From assembly GCA_023512835.1 (NCBI GenBank), contig CM042091.1, forward strand, positions 47,135,284 through 47,199,283: a stretch of 64,000 bases of DNA. Reading direction: 5' to 3'. The position numbers and the translations under genes are program-made. The notes beneath the pieces are model-generated. The model made no database searches, was not told where the DNA came from, and worked only from the letters and a program-made list of their open reading frames with translations. Each line of letters starts with the position of its first letter. The stretch's first letter is position 1. Source of the DNA: Taxillus chinensis (Eukaryota > Streptophyta > Magnoliopsida > Santalales > Loranthaceae). Positions 1 to 11,012 of this stretch are shown piece by piece.

Positions 1-1434
1 TTACCCAGAGGAAAGAAGACTGTGGGGTGCAAGTGGATCTTCTCTATCAAATACAAGGCTAATGGATCCATCGATCGGTATAAAGCGAGATTGGTGGCTA
101 AAGGGTACACTCAAACCTATGGAATAGATTATCAAGAGACTTTTTCACCAGTGGCTAAATTAAACACTGTGCGAGTGTTACTTTCTCTTGTGGCGAACTT
201 GGATTGGCCACTGCATCAACTCGAAGTGAAGAATGCGTTTCTTCATGGTGATCTCAAGGAGGAGGTATATATGGATATCCCGCCAGGATACTTCACTAAT
301 TCAAAGACACACCTAGTCTGTAAACTACAGAAAGCACTATATGGGCTAAAGCAATCTCCCCGTGCATGGTTTGGTCGATTTAGCCAGGCAATAAGGAAGT
401 ATGGATTTAGACAAAGTAACTCAGATCATACACTCTTTCTTAAACGACGCTGGGGCAAGGTAACAGCTCTAATTGTCTACGTAGATGACATGATTATTAC
501 TGGAGATGACCAGGAGGAGATTGTTAGACTTAAACAGAAACTATCAACTGAATTTGAAATGAAGGATCTTGGCGGACTCAAATATTTTTTAGGGATTGAA
601 GTTGCGCGGTCCAAGCAAGGCATTTTTCTCTCTCAAAGAAAATATGTACTAGACTTGCTTTCCGAAGTAGGACTGTTAGAATGTAAGCCAGCTGACATTC
701 CAATTAGTCAGAATCACAAATTGGGTATATATCCAGATCAGGTGCCAGCAAATAAGGAGAGGTACCGGCGATTGGTTGGAAAGCTTATCTACCTGTCTCA
801 TACCCGTCCTGATATCGCCTATGGAGTCAGTGTAGTAAGCCAGTTCATGCATTCCCCAAGTGAAGATCACTTAAATGCCATCTTGCATATCCTTCGCTAC
901 CTGAAAGCCTCACCAGGGAAAGGACTTCTCTTTGCCAAGAATAACCATTTGGCTATTTATGGCTATACAGACGCTGATTGGGCTGGGAATATTTCGGATA
1001 GGAAATCTACATCTGGCTATTTTACATTTGTAGGCGGAAATCTAGTTACATGGAGAAGCAAGAGACAGAATGTAGTTGCCTTATCTAGTACTGAGGCAGA
1101 GTTCAGAGGAATGGCCAAAGGTCTCTGTGAACTTCTTTGGCTAAAGAAATTGCTAACAGAGATTGGTTTTCCTCCCACCAAGGAAATAAATTTATTTTGT
1201 GATAATAAGGCAGCCATTGTTATTGCCCATAACCCGGTCCAGCATGACCGCACAAAACATGTCGAGATAGATCGTCACTTTATCAAACACAATCTTGAGG
1301 AGAAAATCATCTGCTTCCCATTTGTCAAGTCAGAAGATCAGCTGGCAGATATATTGACCAAGGCAGTACCCACCAGGGATTTTTACAACTCACTAGGCAA
1401 GCTGGGCTTACGGGATTTGTGCGCACCAACTTGA
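1..1434 (+). CDS. Ty1/copia polyprotein, C-terminal part (reverse transcriptase and RNase H)
   Basis: The frame is open from the first base of the window, so the 5' part of the element lies outside it. The protein contains the copia reverse transcriptase: CKWIFSIKYKANGSIDRYKA and ARLVAKGYTQ near the start, LEVKNAFLHGDL, the catalytic YVDDMII near residue 160, and KDLGGLKYFLGIEV. RNase H follows, with DADWAGNISDRKSTSGY, ALSSTEAEF and KHVEIDRHFI, and the usual copia tail ADILTKAVPT. It ends in TGA at 1432-1434, overlapping a polypurine tract (TTGAGGGGGAGTG, 1431-1443) that abuts the LTR. The intact frame over 478 codons suggests a fairly young insertion. Motifs and the short LTR resemble the Ale lineage, but that assignment is from memory of the lineages, not a search. 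Confidence 0.95.
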   Translation, partial: LPRGKKTVGCKWIFSIKYKANGSIDRYKARLVAKGYTQTYGIDYQETFSPVAKLNTVRVLLSLVANLDWPLHQLEVKNAFLHGDLKEEVYMDIPPGYFTNSKTHLVCKLQKALYGLKQSPRAWFGRFSQAIRKYGFRQSNSDHTLFLKRRWGKVTALIVYVDDMIITGDDQEEIVRLKQKLSTEFEMKDLGGLKYFLGIEVARSKQGIFLSQRKYVLDLLSEVGLLECKPADIPISQNHKLGIYPDQVPANKERYRRLVGKLIYLSHTRPDIAYGVSVVSQFMHSPSEDHLNAILHILRYLKASPGKGLLFAKNNHLAIYGYTDADWAGNISDRKSTSGYFTFVGGNLVTWRSKRQNVVALSSTEAEFRGMAKGLCELLWLKKLLTEIGFPPTKEINLFCDNKAAIVIAHNPVQHDRTKHVEIDRHFIKHNLEEKIICFPFVKSEDQLADILTKAVPTRDFYNSLGKLGLRDLCAPT

Positions 1435-1441
1435 GGGGGAG

Positions 1442-1648
1442 TGTTGGCATGAGCTGTAAAAAATTATTCTTTAAATCTTTGGTAAATATTGTGTAAATCC
1501 CAATTATAGAAAATCACGGCATTAGAGATCTTGAGATATGAAATCCCATATAATATGTTAATTTCCTAGAATAGCTTTGTTTTGTATCTATATGTACGTG
1601 TATCAGTTCTGAGAATAAGAAGAAAGGGAAAAAGATTTATTTTGTACA
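1442..1648 (+). repeat. 3' LTR of the copia element (about 207 bp)
   Basis: The LTR starts TGTTGGCATGAG directly after the polypurine tract and ends TTTTGTACA. The right boundary is fixed by comparison: from 1649 (TTTACCTCGTACC) the sequence matches the tail of a methyltransferase fragment also seen at 18011 and 39421. The element is therefore inserted in that repeat. The left flank is outside the window, so the target duplication cannot be checked. Confidence 0.85.
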
Positions 1649-2598
1649 TTTACCTCGTACCTTTAACATATTCATATAAAACATGTAAATTTCTAAACAA
1701 AGTTTCTACGGGTAACCGAGTTGAACCAAACCAAACATGTAGGAATCAAATTAACTGCTCAACCAAAGAAGGTTGCGGGCAATCTCCTTCCCGACGGCTG
1801 ACATTACGAGCTCCATTCATGACTTCAAGTTCACAGTGATCCTCAAGTTCTTCTCCGGCCGAGCCGAACTTGTGGTGATCGATCCTTTGGAATTAAGCTT
1901 GGATGGGCTTTCGAAATTAGCTTGTCGTGTTTAGGGAGTTTGCATAGCCTTAAGTGAAATCCGTACTAGACGAGGTACTTTGTCTTTTTACATGATATTT
2001 TACGTACTATTTTTTTAGAAGGCCTTTCACTTTCTTTGGTTTTTGTTTTGTTTTTTTTTTTGTTTATTCTATATATTAAAAATTAAAAATCCGTGCTGGC
2101 CTTAATTGTGGTCCTTAATAATTCACATCATTATTATTTTAAGTTTTTAACCGATTAATAAGGGGAGAATTAAAATTGTCCCAAAATAAAGACTTCAACG
2201 ATGAAATTGATCAAAACAAAATTCAGAATAAAAGTAGAGACTTCGACGACAAACGGGCAAATTCGATGCTGCGTATTATATTAATATTAATAAACACGAT
2301 CAGCTGCTGGAACCAAATCCAGCATAATTTTTTAAATACATTTGTCCACGATTGTTCAATATTCCACCGGGTCGTACATACATACACACGACACATAGCA
2401 GTGGTGGGTAGGTGTGGTACCACTGCCATTATTTTAACACACGGAACATGTATTATTATTATTGTTGTTCCGAGCATCCAACTTATTTGACACACGGGAG
2501 GACTACCCCATAAAGGCCGCAGCAGTGAGGTTACCTTGAGCCATTTATAGTTCGTTATATCACACGCGTCACGCGTGCGATCGCATGTCCTAAAATTT
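1649..2598. repeat. Shared downstream region of peptide gene copy A
   Basis: No protein gene is visible. The segment is nearly the same as 18011-18955 and in part 22283-22951 and 27825-28489. It starts with the last bases of a methyltransferase tail, continues through a T-rich stretch, and then forms the 3' region of the minus-strand peptide gene. Open stretches inside it are not conserved in frame between copies. Confidence 0.7.
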
Positions 2599-3219
2599 TC
2601 AAGGTAGCGGTGGACGGCATCTTTCGTAAGGTAAGCATAGGGTGGGCCTGCGGGGCACCGGCACCGGGCCACATGTTTCGAAAGGGCAAACGGGGCCCAC
2701 GCGCTGCCCGGGTGGGGTGGGCCTGCTGGGCTCGGGCTCATGCTCCGGGCGACATCTTTCGTAAGGTTTGCAAGCGCGGACCACGCGCGGCCCTGGTGGG
2801 ATGGTTATCGGGCCCGGGTCGGTCACAGCAGCATCTCCGTTCTTCACAAATTCTTCTGTGCCATAACTCAACATCAATTACACACAAATATTAATCGTTA
2901 ATTGATCTGTGGCATTAACTAATTTTAAAAATCTGCAAACGCTAGCTAGAGAGTAGAGAGCCACTTATTAATATATATATATATACACACACACACATAC
3001 ATCTTTGGGAGAAATGGTCAGCTAGTTTTAATTTGTTAATGGAGTGTGAATGCCAGTGTAAAACTTTTACTAGCTACCAGTGTCTCCCCAACACACGAGT
3101 CATTATAAATTCATCTCACCTTTCATAGCAGAGGGGTCACGAGCCGCAGTTGAAAATGGGAGAACGAGAAGGGAAATCAGAAGGAAGCTCATCATCACAA
3201 CAAAGATGGATTTCTTCAT
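2599..3219 (-). CDS. Secreted Cys-module peptide precursor, copy A (2 exons, 118 aa, three modules)
   Basis: Exon 1 (3219-3120) encodes 33 residues: a signal peptide starting MKKSIFVVMM, a leucine-rich core (FLLISLLVLPF) and a likely cleavage site at STAA, then RDPSAMK. It ends at a strong donor, AAAG then GTGAG, in phase 1. Exon 2 (2855-2599) begins after GCACAG; this is the only nearby AG that enters a long frame in phase. The mature part carries ITIPPG, then three Cys pairs: ACKPYERCRP, VCPFETCGP and LCLPYERCRPPLP at the C-terminus. The middle module and its flank (PPGQRV) look like an in-frame duplication of the first (PPGPRV). No transmembrane segment follows the signal. I do not recognise the family; a secreted signalling or defence peptide is an inference. 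Exon joining is predicted, not shown. Confidence 0.7.
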
Positions 3220-3293
3220 GGTGACAAGGCCGTACTTAAGAGAGTAAGCGTGTTGATTGCTTCCGCTTTCAATTCTTGAGCCACCCCAGCCGG

Positions 3294-3304
3294 GCTTTTA
3301 TGGT
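3294..3304 (-). promoter_or_regulatory. TATA box of peptide gene A
   Basis: On the minus strand CCATAAAAGCC lies about 77 bp before the ATG. The same sequence context is kept in all four copies. Confidence 0.55.
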
Positions 3305-3514
3305 GCCCTCAGCTTCTATCTAAAGCCAATTTATCATTCAATCTAAATGAATGAGCGGAAAATCCTACTCCACATGCTTTTCTATCGATAATCAGGACCA
3401 AGCGCTTTCCACAAACACGTGGATGCAATGCAACTTCCAACTTGCAACTTGCAAATGGACCACCTCGAAGAAGACTTCAACATTGATCAGATTAAAGTGT
3501 TATACGTTATTTAT

Positions 3515-4690
3515 TTGTATTTTTTTTTTTACTGCAAATTACCTATTTATATCTTTTACTAGTTTAAATTGTCAATTTGATAAACATATTTCAAATTTTA
3601 TATTTTTTTAAAATTTTTTTACTATAAATAAAAGTTTAACGAAATAAACAATAATCTCTAAATTTAATCCAATACTATTTACTTTCTATTTATTAAAATA
3701 TTATATTTTCTCATACCACATTTACTTTTTATTTTTTTCTCTTTCTCATTTATTTTTTTATTTAAAAGAATAAATAAACATTTTCAAAAATTAAATCAAT
3801 AAATAGTTAAATTAGAGAAACTAAAAAAGTGTGCTTATGTTGTTAAAATAAAAAAAAGTTTACTTTTGGTTATTTTGAAGAGCTAAATTAGATAGACTGC
3901 AGTGGATCTTCTTATATTCAATTCTATTTGACTTTTAAATTATTTTATTTTTTATATTTTATATATTCAAATAAAATTTTGTACTAAACCTTAAATGAAA
4001 TATATTGACTATAAAAATAAATTATCTAATTTTAATATTTTATATTCACAAAGTTTATAAAGAACATATATTTTAATTTTATAAATAATATGCTTGATTA
4101 TAAAAAACCAAAATCACATTTCACTTATTAACTTAAAGTTTTAAAATCACATCATATTTCATTTATTAACTTAAAGTTTTAAAATTTTAAGAATTTATTA
4201 ATTATAAAAAAAATCCTTTTGATCATTTATAATAAACATTAATTCTAAAAATATTTGTTATCATATTTTCGATTGAACTCTTCAACGGCTTTCAAATTAA
4301 ATTAAAAGAGTGTGCTTATAATTGTGATAGATTTTGAATTAAATAAAAACTAAAAAAAAGAAAATGATTTTATAGTCATTTTCAATAAAAAAAATTTGAT
4401 GTAATTGGACATTTTTCATTGAGGGTAGTAAACACAAAAGGTCTACTATACCAATTTTAGGTTTTGATTACACTTGAGGAAAAATTGAGTCCTAAAAATT
4501 GATACCTATTTTAGACAAGAGAGATTTTACTTAATTTTACAAAACTTCTTGGTTTAAAATTAGCGGTGTAACCATACATTCCATATGACAAGAAAGTAGA
4601 GAACAAAGCCTTTTGTTGGTTTTTTATTTAGAAAGGATCTAAAAGCTATGTAATAACTTGCGTTTGGGAATTTGGGAGTTAGTCATGTGA
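3515..4690. repeat. AT-rich duplicated segment
   Basis: Very AT-rich with no gene. The run AAATGAAATATATTGACT at about 3990 recurs at about 6604, 19884, 29785 and 33574. Within it, a stretch with AACTTAAAGTTTTAAAAT is present twice in a row (about 4130-4185). This is probably decayed intron or intergenic DNA of the methyltransferase unit. Confidence 0.7.
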
Positions 4691-4694
4691 TGGA

Positions 4695-4985
4695 ATTGGG
4701 GGGAAAAAAGGAAAAAAAAAAAAAAAAAAAAAAGGCCAAAAGGGGACCTTTGATATGAGTGCAATTGGGATGAGCTGAAAAGTTATGATTTTTTGTATGA
4801 TCGATGACTTATTTGAAAATAAGAATATCAATATTGAAGCTTTTTGAGTTTGTTTTTTTGGGGGGGGGCCCGTAAGAGTATTTGTGATATTTTAAACAAA
4901 AAAAAAGAGGGGAAAGGGGGGGGGGGAGCCTATGTTGCTAAACTCGTAGTAGAGATCGAGAGGGTTTGAGAAGGGGGGGCAAAGG
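4695..4985. other. Homopolymer-rich stretch replacing normal repeat sequence
   Basis: Long runs of A and G occur here (for example 23 A near 4712, 9 G near 4860, 11 G near 4917). The paralogous stretch at about 30480-30830 has ordinary sequence at the same place. The flanks match well on both sides. A local consensus or assembly error is more likely than biology. Confidence 0.6.
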
Positions 4986-5004
4986 GAAAAGAGGTGTAAT
5001 TGGA

Positions 5005-5800
5005 AAACTCAGCAATGTTGAAGCTTATATAAGAATGTGAAGGCATATGGGCTGGGGTTATACAAGAGTGGGGAGATGGTTTTGATCAAACATTGATTGA
5101 TCCTCTATCCAATTATGGTAAAAAGCCTCAGCACAGTAAATATACCTTTAGATGTACTCTTCCCTTGAGAAACCATGATAAATTTTATAATCATATTCTT
5201 TATTTGTTTTCTATTGCATGGAATTGATTTTTAATGTTAGAGAAAATCATGAGGTAGAAATTTAAAATTTTCAAGTAAATATTACGATTTTCATTTTTGG
5301 GGGAAAATGTCTTTGCAAGATTATCTGGTGCCAATAACATTAGCACACTTAAAAGTACCTGAAACAAAGTTGGCCATCAGAATTGAGTCATAAAGTTTTA
5401 TTTAAATGGTAAGCAACTATCTAAAGGTTTTGTCAATTGATTCTTTTCAATGAGTTCTAATTTTTAATTTACGGTGTTGGGCTTAGATGTAATCTACAAT
5501 GAAGGAGCAGTGGTGGATCTTTTGGCCACATTATTGTTGCAGCTATGTGGTTCACAAATAATAATATTTTTAGCAGGAGAACTTCAAAATTGTAAAAAAT
5601 TTCAAATTTCACATTTTACACCCTTGAACCCCTTTGGAGATGTGTATATTTATTTACTTGTTTGGCAAATACTGCACTTGAATACTAAGAAACTTCGGTC
5701 TCCATCCGAGTTGGTGGCTTAGGCGCCACAATGGCATTCTGATTATCATAGCCCCCCGCGTTGTGCCATACTATTTCCTTGGGCCTCGGGTCATTGAGCA
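5005..5800 (+). pseudogene. METTL21-like methyltransferase exons E3-E5, fragment 1
   Basis: E3 is reduced to its 3' end (EWGDGFDQTLIDPLSNY, ending at 5117 before GTAAAA). E4 (5475-5590) reads VLGLDVIYNEGAVVDLL and ATLLLQLCGSQIIIFLAGE, matching the C-terminal half of Methyltransf_16 proteins. E5 (5669 to about 5790) holds remains of DTALEY and a degraded HPNYH-PRV end. The E4 acceptor AG has become GG and the E5 acceptor CAG has become CAA, so normal splicing is lost. SAM-binding motif I is not present here. Confidence 0.8.
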
Positions 5801-5964
5801 TTTATCTCATACCTTTATAAAAGTTGTAAAATTTATATGCAAGGCCTATACGCTAAAATTTATATACAAATTTTTTACGATATCCAAGTCGAGCTGAATT
5901 AGTGTATATAGCAATCGAGTAGAACTCACGAGTTGTTCGTCTAATTTAAAATTTTATTGTATTT

Positions 5965-6160
5965 ATAATTTCACATATAATAATATTTTTAGCATGAGAA
6001 CTTTAAAATGGTAAAAATTTTAAAATTTAACATTTTACACCCTTTTACCCCTTGCAGAGGTGTATTTTTTTTTACTTTTTTGACAGATAGTGCACTTGAA
6101 TACTACTTCGAAACTTCAGTGAAGAACTTCAACCAAGCTGCTTATTATCATCTATAATCA
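5965..6160 (+). pseudogene. Methyltransferase E4/E5 remnant, fragment 2
   Basis: A second, shorter copy of the E4 3' end (TTTTTAGCATGAGAACTTTA) and of E5 (GCACTTGAATACTACTTCGA) lies 0.3 kb after fragment 1. It matches 32940-33120. No useful frame survives. Confidence 0.65.
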
Positions 6161-6229
6161 GGGATGGATATAGAAAGTTCGATTAGGGGAGGCTAAGATA
6201 CAAACTATGTAACTTATAAATATATACGG

Positions 6230-7680
6230 TATTATAATCTTTTTTTTAACAAAATAAGCAGTAACTCTCTAAATTTAATCCAATACTATTTGCTTTCTAT
6301 TTATTAAAATACTATATTTTCTCACACCATATTACCTTTTTATTTTTTCTCTTTTCCCATTCACTTTTTCATTTTAAAGAATAAATAAATATTTTCAAAA
6401 ATTAAATTGATAAATGGTTAAATTAGAGAAACTAAAAAGTATGCTTATATTGTTAAAATAAAAAAAGTTTACTTTTGATTATTTTGAAGAGCTAAATTAG
6501 ATAGACTGCAGTGGATGTTCTTATATTCAATTCTATCTGACTTTTAAATTATTTTATTTTTATATATTTTATATATAACAAAATAAAATTTTGTACTAAA
6601 CCTTAAATGAAATATATTGACTATAAAAATAAATTATCTAATTTTAATATTTTATATTCACAAAGTTTATAAAGAACATATATTTTAATTTTATAAATAA
6701 TATGCTTGATTATAAAAAACCAAAATCACATTTCATTTATTAACGTAAAGTTTTAAAATCACATCATATTTCATTTATTAACTTAAAGTTTTAAAATTTT
6801 GGGAATTTATTAATTATGAAAAAAATCCTTTTGATCATTTATAATAAACATTAATTCTAAAAATATTTGTTATCGTATTTTCGCTTGAACTCTTCATCAT
6901 CTTTCAAATTAAATTAAAAGAGTGTGCTTATAAAATGAAGAAAACTAAAGAAAGAAAATGATTTTATATTCATTTTCAATAAAAAAAATTGATGTAATTG
7001 GACATTTTTCATTGAGGGTAGTAAACACGAAAGGTCTACTATACCAATTTTAGGTTTTGATTACATTTGAGGAAAAGTTGAGTCCTAAAATTGATACCTA
7101 TTTTAGACAAGAGAGATTTTACTTAATTTTACAAAACTTGGTTTAAAATTAGTGGTGTAACCATACATTCCATATGACGAAAAAGTATAGAACAAAGCCT
7201 TTTGTAGGTTTTTTGTTTAGAAAGGATCTAAAGGCTATGTAATAACTTGTGTTTGGGATTTTGGGAGTTAGCCACGGGATGAAATGAATATTTGGAAATT
7301 GGAATATCAATACGATGACATATGTGTCAAAGGAAGACTTTTGACTGTGAGTGGGCCCGATTTATGATTGGAGCCCTGAAAAGTCAATTTTGAAATTTTT
7401 TTGGTATGGTCGGACGACCTTATATTTGAGCCATTATTTGATGATGAAAATATATGAATGGTGATAAACTCGTTAAATGGAGTATTTTGATAGTAATTGG
7501 ATTTGATTTAAAGGTGGAGACCTATACGAGTATTTGTGATATTTTAATGAATTAAATGAAAAAATATATAATAAGGTAAATAGGGCGAAAAACCCTATGT
7601 CGCTAAACTTGTTCATGAGGTGAGAGATAGAGAGCTTTGAGAAGAGAAGGTTTGCAATGGGAAAAGAGGTGTAATTACAA
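6230..7680. repeat. Second copy of the AT-rich segment
   Basis: The stretch from about 6250 repeats 3640-5000 in the same order, so the block contains an internal tandem duplication. The paralogous block repeats the same arrangement at 33220-34670. No gene seen. Confidence 0.75.
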
Positions 7681-7950
7681 TACTTTTAGGCACCCAAGTT
7701 ATTCTAACTGACCTGCTCGACAAGCCGAGGCTTTTGGAAAAAGAAGGTTAAAGCTAATATGAGCTATGAAGTCATATGGGGTTATTTTATTTGTAATTTC
7801 ACTTATAATAATATTTTTAGCATGAGAACTTTAAAATGGTAAAATTTTTCAAATTTCACATTTTACACCCTTGTAGAGGTGTATATTTTTTTACTTGTTT
7901 GGCAGATATTGCACTTGAACTTTAGTGAAGAACTTTAACCAAGGTACTTG
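7681..7950 (+). pseudogene. Methyltransferase E3 and E4/E5 remnants, fragment 3
   Basis: E3 begins in TTTTAGGCACCCAAGTTATT, decoding the LLGAQVILTDLL-type segment after SAM motif I. It contains the run GGAAAAAGAA found in every copy, which breaks the frame after LRLL. It stops at about 7785 and joins directly to an E4 3' end plus E5 start (7800-7935). Matches 34676-34945. Confidence 0.7.
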
Positions 7951-7954
7951 TTAT

Positions 7955-8555
7955 TATCTATGATGTACGTATATGTGATTTCATCTCACGTACCGGTGTT
8001 GCAGACGTGTCTGATACCGATACGCTGTCAACACGTAATTGACGCGTCCACAATACGTTGGTGAACATTTCACGACTTTTTCCGATCAAAGACGCATCCG
8101 ACATGTTCCAATGCGAGTCGATACGTTTTGTTTTACAAAACTTAAGATAAATACCTAAAATCCCTAATCGCGAAACTTCGTCATTCGGGAGAGAGGTGCA
8201 GCAGCGTCGCGCCAATCCAACACTGTCTAGCGTCTAGCATCTCCAACACTCCTGCCCGCCCCCGTGCCTGCCGATTACCACTGCCAGAGCTGATCATCAC
8301 CCTGACAGGTGATGCCCCATACCTGCCAAAGCTCATCATCCCGAGCATTCTGTGAGTCTGTGGTGAGGAGCACGGATCCTCAATGGTGATATTTTATACG
8401 GTATTTGTAAGGTAGAACAAAACGTCATCATTTTGCCTAAAAATAAAAACAACCTCACGCCAGCCTCCTCTCCCTCGGCGTAGAATCTCCAAGTTCTTAT
8501 CTAATCTTCTATGTTTATAATGGACAATTAGAAGATTAGATACGAACACATATTT
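7955..8555. repeat. Duplicated non-coding segment before exon E1
   Basis: Almost the same sequence stands at 34945-35550. It includes a GC-richer stretch (ACCGGTGTTGCAGACGTGTC) and a short hairpin at 8493-8546. An 85-codon minus-strand frame is open in both copies, but I see no codon-level support for it. Confidence 0.5.
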
Positions 8556-8559
8556 AAAG

Positions 8560-8752
8560 ATGCTGCAGCAAACCTTTCAAGTTGACAGGAGCCCTAAGAC
8601 TTATAATTCATTCGGCCAAGATATGGGTGTTCATGTGAGTCCCCCGAACGATGTATTTCTTGAGATTATTAAGCATGTCGAGCCCGGAATTGAACGCCTC
8701 CGAGCTCGGTTGGAACTGTCCAGACCTAGGCCGGCGAGGAATCTTCGGACAG
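8560..8752 (+). pseudogene. Conserved exon-like frame E1, unknown; possibly first exon of the methyltransferase unit
   Basis: A frame starts MLQQTFQVDRSPKTY and continues FGQDMGVHVSPPNDVF and IERLRARLELSRP. The second block (35516-35760) keeps the same frame with conservative changes (MGVHVSPPKDVFPEI) and has more upstream sequence (MINIDKNNSPKTYLK). It lies 0.85 kb before exon E2 in both blocks, so it may be the first exon of that gene, but I do not recognise the sequence. In this copy the 5' end is disrupted by a 19-bp inversion. Confidence 0.45.
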
Positions 8753-9615
8753 GGGGGGTGTGTGGGCGGATCTGGGCTGGCCCTGCTTCGGCTGTGTCGT
8801 CGCTGGAGAGGACGACAGTGAACCCTAACCATATGATTTTTGGTTCCTAAAAATTGGGGGAGTGAGTTCATTTTGGGAACGAATTAAGTCATCCTGACCC
8901 AATCTTCGAAACTAATTCCAGGTTGGTGGTTCTATATCCTTGTACCATTAATTTCGATTAAGCTGACAAGATTTGATAGAAATATGAGAAATTGTGATCA
9001 ACCCTATAAATTGAGGGTTTGAAAATTTGAGATTTAATGGTGAAATTGAGATTCTATCTTGTTTGGGTTAATTTCGTGTGAAACAATTAGCATTTGGCTA
9101 CTAGAAATGGAAGGAATTAGTGTGAGACTATTGGACAATTTGTGCTTGCTGAATCAATAAACCCAGATGAACTCTTTCTTTGACAAATATTAATATTACT
9201 TATAATTTGTTAATAAATATGAGAGTAGAAGAAAATAGTGATATATGAGTTCGATATCGTTTCAAATATTTAAATTTTGAGTATGACTAATAATTTGTAT
9301 ACTTAAATCTCCCTCATTTTGCTGGATCAAGTATCCTAATTTCCAAGATTGTGTGGTAGTCAAGGATATGAGACTGCCTCTATAGTTGGACAAAGCTTCA
9401 ACGCATTAATGTTAGAGAATCATGAGAAACAAGTATTTGTTTGAGAATTTGTAAGGAACAATATCTCTAGGCTGTAGATTTCAATTTTTGAGCTACATTG
9501 AAAAGTTTCTCTTAGACCTGATTGTGTGCTAGTCATCTGTTTGCTCACTTCTAAATCCTAGGCTATTTCTGCGTAGAAATTGTAATTATAATTATGGTGT
9601 TATTTTTTACGTCAG

Positions 9616-9762
9616 GAGTTCCTAGAGTAAATGGAGCACACAGTGATGTGGGACAGTGGAATTGTATTAGGGAAGCTCCTTACAGCACGTTGTGGATTCA
9701 GGAATGCTTCTTATTCAAGGCAAGAAGGTTGTTGAATTGGGATCTGGTTGTGGATTAGTTGG
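9616..9762 (+). pseudogene. Methyltransferase exon E2 with SAM-binding motif I
   Basis: The exon lies between CAG at 9613-9615 and the donor GTAAAG at 9763. It reads VMWDSGIVLGKLL, then after a +1 shift VVDSGMLLIQGKKVVEL followed by GSGCGLVG. This is the conserved N-terminal part and SAM motif I of METTL21-like protein methyltransferases. The +1 shift is also present in the other copy (36622-36764), and an in-frame TAA stands near its start. Known members methylate lysines of chaperones or elongation factors; no substrate can be inferred for a broken copy. Confidence 0.8.
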
Positions 9763-10985
9763 GTAAAGATAATTCTCACCTGGTCCAATATGACTTTTCT
9801 TTATCTTTGACATTTGGGTGGACTCTTGAGTAAGGACAGATTGAAAAAGTATTCCATGTACAATTACTTTGACATATAACCCTTTTGGATGGGTTGCCCG
9901 GCTGCCCAATCAGTTGGGGGTGACAATTCTATCCCAATCTGTCCTGGTTGGCTTTGATCTGTTCTGACAAGACATCGAATTAGGTCCAATTATTAGCTGA
10001 CTAATCGTGATTTGATATTTTTTAACTTTTTAAAATAATTTTAACTTAAAATACTCATTCTATTCCAACCCGAACCCATCCAACCCACACGGGAGGAAAT
10101 CGGGTCACCTACTATCTGGTTAATCTTGTCCCATTGTCATTCCTACGGTAAGTCAGCAGGTAGGGCTCATGGGCAACACCTCTATGGGCCTTGATTATAT
10201 GTTGGAGGCCTTTGTGTGTGTGTGTTGCCAGTTTGGGCTTGGTCATTAGACTTATCACTCATTGATAAATTTGTTCTTATTTTTTAATCTATTTTTATAT
10301 GATTTATCATTATCGTTCATTCATTCTATTTTTTGTTCTTATTGGCGGTGATCTGAAGGGGCCGAAAATAAGTAAAATGTTGAAATTATAACAAAGTCAA
10401 GATTTTGTAAATGGTAATTTTAAACTTAATAGTAGAATTTTCATGCTCACAACTTTCACAAAAATATTTATCAATTTAATAATATCCGAAATATTTCTTG
10501 CCAGCGTAATTGGTACTTTTAATACTTAATAGTAGTCAATTTTCAAAACAATAGGTGCACTTCGAAGGGGAGGGAAAATGATGAGCAAAATTATGGACTA
10601 ATTTATAATTTGGTGCTAATATATTGTTTAAAAAAATTAGTTTGATTTAATTCAATTTATTATTTATATTGTAATTAAATTTGGGATAAATTTTACTTTA
10701 AAAAGTATAAATCATAAAATCAAAAAAATCATATGCTTTATATTTTATTATTATATTTAATAGAAAATTTCATTTTGAAAAAAAAAATATAAATCCTAAT
10801 ACAATACGTTTTCACAAATGGATAATTAAATTTAATCAATGATTTCGTTCGAATTGGCAGAGGCTGCTGTCAGAATCACACGAAATTGATATATAAAGAA
10901 AACTTAAAATACAATTCGCAGATATGTGAGCATCCGCCTCACTCTTCAAAGACCCCCATAGATATTACATAAACTCACAACTTTG
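9763..10985. other. Intron 2 of the methyltransferase unit, non-coding
   Basis: No gene seen. About 10010-10270 recurs at 37040-37300 and, more diverged, at 38090-38350 (TTTGGGCTTGGTCATTAGAC). The match with the second block breaks at about 10497, where that block has lost 0.9 kb, including the glucanase 3' end. Confidence 0.6.
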
Positions 10986-11012
10986 ACACTTAACTTTAGC
11001 CAAAAGAGTACG

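Noticed and set aside
5474..5722. Short open frames in methyltransferase E4 as possible small proteins (also at 17615, 31367, 39023)
   Set aside because: They are single exons of a larger gene; the frames run into intron sequence and lack starts of their own.
7958..8215. An 85-codon minus-strand frame conserved in both blocks (also 34949-35206)
   Set aside because: The copies are recent duplicates, so conservation is expected. Replacements are not conservative, there is no recognisable domain, and the segment looks like repeat DNA.
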